Below are positions 48,872-52,721 of a stretch of 52,721 bases of DNA, piece after piece. The stretch comes from Labilithrix sp. Lineage in GTDB: Bacteria; Myxococcota_A; Polyangia; Polyangiales; Polyangiaceae. The translations under genes were made by a program, and so were the position numbers. A model generated the notes under the pieces. That model ran no database searches. It saw only the letters and a list, made by a program, of their open reading frames with translations, and was not told the DNA's origin. How positions within the stretch are numbered: position 1 is the first letter of the stretch; each line of letters starts with the position of its first letter. The stretch spans positions 1 to 52,721 of the forward strand of contig JAHBWC010000061.1 of assembly GCA_019637225.1 (NCBI GenBank). The letters are read 5' to 3'.

Positions 48872-49530
48872 CAGAAGTACCGCAGCCGGACTGTGGCGAT
48901 CGCCGCGAGCGGCGCGTGGGCGGGCGCGACCGTCATCTGGACCCCGAGCGTGCCGGCGAGGATGTACGCGCCCACGTCGTAAGCGACGCGGAAGCCCTCG
49001 TACGCGTAGACGGACGTACCCAGCGACACCGAGAGGTACTCGCCCTTGTGGGCCACCGGGAGGTACACGCGGAGCCCGGGGCGCGCGAGCAGCCGATCGA
49101 CGTGACCGCCGATGTACTCGAACGACGTCGACAGCTCGATCGAGCCCGACTGCCGCGCGAGCGGATCGACGACGAAGGTGCGCCAGCGCGGCTGGCTCGG
49201 GTGAACGCCGAACGACCAGAGCACCGGCGTGAGCTGCCAGCGCAGGCCGAAGGCCGCTCGCGGGCCGGCGTCGACCTCGCCGCTCGGCCCGACGTGCCTC
49301 TGGCGTCCGACCGCGACCTCGGGGCTCGGCACGAGCTGGAGCGCGGCCCACGCGAGCGTCGGGCGCGGCGCGGCGGGCTGGAATCCGAGGCTCGTGTCGG
49401 GCAGCGGCGCGTGGTGCACCTCCGGCTCGGGGACGGAGCTCGCGGGCTCGCCGCGAGCCTCTTCGCCCGTGAGGACGCCCAGCGCCACGAGGGCGAGTCC
49501 GGCGATCGACGGCGGCGCGCGACGGTTCAC
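48871..49530 (-). CDS. Predicted outer-membrane beta-barrel-like protein
   Basis: A 219-residue protein with an N-terminal signal-like segment (PPSIAGLALVALGVLTGEEA) and a body of alternating polar/hydrophobic strands ending in aromatic residues: RAAFGLRWQLTPVLWSFGVH, YLSVSLGTSVYAYEGFRVAYDVG (ends YLSVSL and AYDVG) and a terminal ATVRLRYF. The C-terminal Phe is typical of Bam-inserted barrels. The start is GTG 49530, overlapping the homoserine-kinase stop (GTGA); the region before it lacks family-like residues. Function unknown. Confidence 0.65.
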   Translation of the reverse strand: MNRRAPPSIAGLALVALGVLTGEEARGEPASSVPEPEVHHAPLPDTSLGFQPAAPRPTLAWAALQLVPSPEVAVGRQRHVGPSGEVDAGPRAAFGLRWQLTPVLWSFGVHPSQPRWRTFVVDPLARQSGSIELSTSFEYIGGHVDRLLARPGLRVYLPVAHKGEYLSVSLGTSVYAYEGFRVAYDVGAYILAGTLGVQMTVAPAHAPLAAIATVRLRYF

Positions 49531-50516
49531 AGCCCGAGCGCCTCCAGGAAGCCCGCGCGCCCGAGCCGCTCGACGGCCTCGCGCCGCTCCACGAAGCGCT
49601 GCCACCGCTTGCCGACGCGGATCGCGTCGTCGGTGATGCGCGTGATGGTGAAGCGAAGCGTCGCGAAGACGGCCTCGTCGTAGAGGACCTCACGATCGCC
49701 CGGCTCGAGCTCGCGGACGGCGCGGTACCCGCGGACGACGGCGCGGGCCACGTCGGTGTCGAGCTGCGATCCGTACGACCACGAGAGGATGGTCACGGCA
49801 AGGTCGTAAGCGAACGGGCCATCGTGCGCGCTCTCGAAGTCGAGGAGCGCGGCGATACTACTACAGGCGGACACGTCTTTCGCCGCGTCCGCGGCCGCGA
49901 CGTTCCAGAGGACGTTGTCGCGGAAGAGGTCGCCGTGAACGAGCCCTCGAGGCACGTCGTGCCGGCGCGAGGCCGCGATGCGCGTCATCGCCTCGCGGAG
50001 CTCGCCGGCCATCGCTCGCGCCTCCGGATCGGTCGAAGACGCCACGCGCTCGCACCGCTCGACGAGGTGCGCGGGATCGAAGCGCCCGGCGTCGAGCGCC
50101 GCGCGGGGCGCGTGGCCGGCGACGTGGATGCGGGCGAGCGCCGCACCGACGGCCGCGGCCGCGTCGGTCGTGACGGCGCGCTGGCAGAGCATCTCGCCGT
50201 CGATCCAGGGGAAGATCGCGGCGGGCTTGCCCGCGAGGGTCCGCATCGACGCGCCGTCGCTGGCCGCGAGCGGAGCGGGCGTCGGGACGCCGTGGGCCGC
50301 CAGGTGGGACAGGACAGCGGCCTCGCGCCCGGCGCCGGCGGCGTCCTGTTCCTCGTAGATCCGGAGAAACCAGCGCTGCCCGTCGTCGAGCTCGAGCGCG
50401 TAGCTCGTGTTGACGGTGCCTGCCTCGATTCCCTTGGCCGTCCGGACAGATGCGAGCGGGTAGGCCGCGACGAAGGACGCGAGGTCCGCTTCGGTGGGGA
50501 CGGTCAGGATTGCCAT
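49527..50516 (-). CDS. thrB: Homoserine kinase (aminoglycoside-phosphotransferase type)
   Basis: A 329-residue homoserine kinase of the choline-kinase/APH fold, which phosphorylates L-homoserine toward threonine. Signatures are IEAGTVNTSYALELDDGQRWFLRIYEE (ends IEAGTV and LRIYEE), AAIFPWIDGE, the catalytic loop GLVHGDLFRDNVLW and ALLDFESAHDGPFAYDLA. Length and strand order match the ThrB2 family. It heads a four-gene minus-strand unit joined by GTGA and ATGA overlaps to envelope genes, which is not an obvious metabolic link. It is divergent from the H1-tailed gene. Confidence 0.92.
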   Translation of the reverse strand: MAILTVPTEADLASFVAAYPLASVRTAKGIEAGTVNTSYALELDDGQRWFLRIYEEQDAAGAGREAAVLSHLAAHGVPTPAPLAASDGASMRTLAGKPAAIFPWIDGEMLCQRAVTTDAAAAVGAALARIHVAGHAPRAALDAGRFDPAHLVERCERVASSTDPEARAMAGELREAMTRIAASRRHDVPRGLVHGDLFRDNVLWNVAAADAAKDVSACSSIAALLDFESAHDGPFAYDLAVTILSWSYGSQLDTDVARAVVRGYRAVRELEPGDREVLYDEAVFATLRFTITRITDDAIRVGKRWQRFVERREAVERLGRAGFLEALGL

Positions 50517-50712
50517 GCGAATTCGCCCTCGTGAGCCCTCGGGGCCGCCGCGCGCGACGTCGGGAGAGGCCCTCGCGGGTCCGCTTCCGGCGCGTGCTGG
50601 GAGGGCCGAGGGCGCATCCTAACCCGAACCATTACAAGTATTCGTGGACGAAACGCTCAGACAAATGGTAGGTGGCGCTCTCTTGCGGACACTTAAAAGC
50701 GCGACGACGAAG

Positions 50713-51351
50713 ATGGCCACAAAGAAGCTCGCTAAGGGGAAGCCCGACTCCAAGGGCGCTGGTAAGAACGGAGCGAAGGCGTCGGCGCAGAAGGCCGGCG
50801 CGGCCGAAGCGCCGAAGCGCAAGCTCGGCCTGCGGGGCGCGGCCCCCTGGGCAGCGCGGCACGCGGCCAAGCACGCCGCCGAGGCGCGTGCCCGTGCGGC
50901 CGAGCCGCCCCTTCCGGGCAGCGCGCGCGCGACCATTCGCACGCCTGCGACGGCCGAGGCCATCAAGGCGAAGATCGCGGATCTCCACAACGCGCTCCAG
51001 CAGATCAAGGCCTTCCGTAAGAACCTCACGAAGGGCTTCTACGACGTCGGCATCGTCCTCAAGGACATCCAGGCGCGCCGCCTCTTCGAGGCGAAGGGCT
51101 TCGGCACGTTCGAGGCGTTCCTCGAGCGCGAGACCGCCGAGCTCGGCAAGACCACGGCGCTGCGCCTCGTGCGCATCGCGAGCCTCTTCCAGAAGGAAGC
51201 CGCGCTCGAGCTCGGCATGGACCGCATCTTCATGGCGCTCATGTCGATCGAGGCCGGCGACGGCGTTCCGCCGGACGCGCGCCCGAGCGGGAAGATCCCG
51301 CCGCCGCCGCTGTCCTCGTCCGTGCTCCCGCTGAAGCCGCCGGGCCGCTGA
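50713..51351 (+). CDS. Hypothetical protein with Lys/Ala-rich N-terminus
   Basis: A 212-residue protein. The first 45 residues (MATKKLAKGKPDSKGAGKN onward) are Lys/Ala/Gly-rich like nucleoid proteins. The rest is helical: EAIKAKIADLHNALQQIKAF, FYDVGIVLKDIQARRLFEAKGFGTFEAFL (ends FYDVG and FEAFL) and ALRLVRIASLFQKEAAL. This helical region recalls DUF3102-type proteins, but the match is weak. The C-terminus is Pro-rich. I prefer ATG 50713; an in-frame GTG at 50644 would add 23 residues. Function unknown, DNA association is inference. Confidence 0.6.
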   Translation: MATKKLAKGKPDSKGAGKNGAKASAQKAGAAEAPKRKLGLRGAAPWAARHAAKHAAEARARAAEPPLPGSARATIRTPATAEAIKAKIADLHNALQQIKAFRKNLTKGFYDVGIVLKDIQARRLFEAKGFGTFEAFLERETAELGKTTALRLVRIASLFQKEAALELGMDRIFMALMSIEAGDGVPPDARPSGKIPPPPLSSSVLPLKPPGR

Positions 51352-51466
51352 GCGGCCGCGGCGACCGCCGCGCGCGCCCCACGGCGCGATGAACCGCGGC
51401 GCGCTGAGCGAGCGTGCCTTGCTGGGCCGGAAGGCGACGCGTATCCTCACGGTCGGGATTGAGCGT

Positions 51467-52721
51467 CGTGCATGGGCCTAGAAAAGCGGCTCCGGTAGAG
51501 GTCGGCGAGGTCCTGGCCTCGAAGTATCGGGTGGAGCGGGTGCTCGGGATGGGCGGGATGGGCGTCGTCGTCGCGGCGACCCACCTCGACCTCGAAGAGA
51601 AGGTCGCGCTCAAGTTCCTCCTCCCGTCCGCGCTCGAGCAGCCCGCGCTCATCGAGCGCTTCTCGAGGGAGGCGCGCGCCTCGGTTCGCCTGAAGAGCCC
51701 CCACGTCGCGCGCACGCTCGACACGGGGAGGCTCGACAACGGCTCGCCGTTCATCGTGATGGAGTTCCTCGAGGGCCGCGATCTCGACGCCGAGCTCGAG
51801 GCGCGCGGAGCGCTCCCCGTCGAGGACGCGGCCAGCTACGTGCTCCAGGCGTGCGATGCCATCGCGGAGGCCCACGCCGTCGGGATCGTGCACCGGGACC
51901 TCAAGCCGGCGAACCTCTTTCTCGCGCGCGGTCACGACGGCCGGTCCCTCGTGAAGGTCCTCGACTTCGGCATCTCGAAGCTGACGACGACCGGCGACGC
52001 GACGGCGGCGCTCACCAGCACCGAGACCGTGTTCGGCTCGCCGTCGTACATGTCTCCCGAGCAGATGCGGTCCTCGAAGGAGGTCGACGGGCGCGCCGAC
52101 ATCTGGTCGGTCGGCGTCGTCCTCTACGAGCTGTTGACGCGGCGCCTGCCGTTCGAGGCCGCGAGCGCGCTCGAGATCGGCCTCAAGGCGAGCCAGGATC
52201 CGACGCCGCCGCCGCGGAGCCACCGCCCCGATCTCCCGGAGGCGCTCGAGCGGCTCATCCTGCGGTGCCTCGCGAAGGAGCCGAAGGACCGGTTCGCGAG
52301 TGTCGGCGAGCTCGCCACGGCGCTCGCGCCGTTCGCCCACGCCCGCGACCGGGCGATCGCCGAGCGCATCGGCGACATCGCGAGCGCCGGCGCGCGGCGG
52401 GGGAGCGATCCCAGCGTGCCCACCATCTCGATCGCGCCGGCAGCCAGCTCCGATCGGCTGAACCTCGGCCTCACGAACACCGAGCTCGCGATCACGTCGG
52501 ACACGAAGCGCGAGGCCCGCGCGAAACGCCCGCTCGCGCTCGCGCTCGTCGCCACCCTCGGCGCCGTGGCCGCCGCGATCCTGGTCGCGCGTCAGCTCGG
52601 GACGACGTCTCGCGCGGAGGCGGAGCCCACGGGTCTCGGCGCGCTCCCGGCGGCGGTGTCGGCGGAGACGCCCGGCGCGAACGAGGCGGCCGGCTCACCC
52701 GAGGCGCCCGGCGCGCCCGGC
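51467..52721 (+). CDS. Membrane Ser/Thr protein kinase, truncated by window end
   Basis: The first 418 codons of a PknB-type kinase; the 3' end lies beyond the window. The kinase domain has LGMGGMGVV (Gly loop), VALKFLL, HRDLKPANLFLARG, DFGISKLTT, GSPSYMSPEQM and WSVGVVLYELL, all intact, so it should be active. A linker follows, then a membrane helix (PLALALVATLGAVAAAILVA, about residues 361-380) and an Ala/Pro/Glu-rich start of the outer part. Start codons in frame are TTG 51458 and GTG 51467; the GTG is favoured. Its intact DFG contrasts with the kinase-like protein at 23284. Confidence 0.88.

Overview
The window is about 52.7 kb of very GC-rich DNA, packed with genes. It looks like a chromosomal segment of a myxobacterium (Myxococcota, most likely Polyangia-like). 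Support for this: several eukaryote-type Ser/Thr kinases, one of them fused to an ATPase, a histidine kinase and a receiver; an MglA-family GTPase with the TVPGQ signature; a 2000-residue TPR protein; and many small lipoproteins with Asp/Ala/Gly-rich linkers. I saw no rRNA, tRNA, insertion sequence, prophage or CRISPR array. The organism assignment is inference from gene content.

Layout. 1-5.8 kb: a DUF1554-like lipoprotein; adenosylhomocysteinase (ahcY) behind an ArsR-methyltransferase fusion resembling the SAH-responsive regulator SahR; an AllA-like ureidoglycolate lyase; a membrane sulfatase/LtaS-like enzyme. 5.8-17.4 kb: a giant TPR protein, convergent with a giant kinase/ATPase/TPR/GAF/histidine kinase/receiver protein. 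17.4-19.9 kb: the most unusual locus, a minus-strand cluster of GNAT acetyltransferase, a 9-codon ORF, a haem-oxygenase-like diiron enzyme and a YcaO enzyme. 20.1-25.7 kb: a REC-EAL c-di-GMP phosphodiesterase, an SRPBCC/zinc-ribbon adenylate cyclase, and a divergent membrane Ser/Thr kinase that has lost its DFG aspartate. 25.7-29.4 kb: serC, small lipoproteins and fmt. 29.5-35.8 kb: an Lhr helicase, a Nei-type glycosylase and an HExxH membrane protein, all overlapping. 35.8-39.2 kb: hypothetical and lipoprotein genes, with a tandem hairpin-repeat array between two convergent genes. 39.2-42.4 kb: MglA-like GTPase, PocR histidine kinase and thiL, translationally overlapped. 42.4-44.1 kb: a peroxiredoxin with a histone-H1-like tail and an overlapping membrane protein. 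44.6-47.4 kb: an M48 protease and a bacterial dynamin. 47.4-50.5 kb: homoserine kinase, a beta-barrel-like protein, a lipoprotein and an MBL-fold lipoprotein, all overlapping. 50.7 kb to the end: an H1-tailed hypothetical protein and a Ser/Thr kinase cut by the window edge.

Best candidate for an undescribed system: the 17.4-19.9 kb cluster. A GNAT stop codon overlaps the ATG of a 9-codon ORF (MKKFARATL) that has a near-ideal Shine-Dalgarno. A near-perfect 32-nt palindrome follows, then a diiron oxidase-like gene and a YcaO gene. The order peptide, hairpin, modifying enzymes resembles the microcin C operon (mccA heptapeptide, hairpin, mccB) and suggests an ultrashort-precursor peptide natural product. 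The product and the modifications are not known from the sequence.
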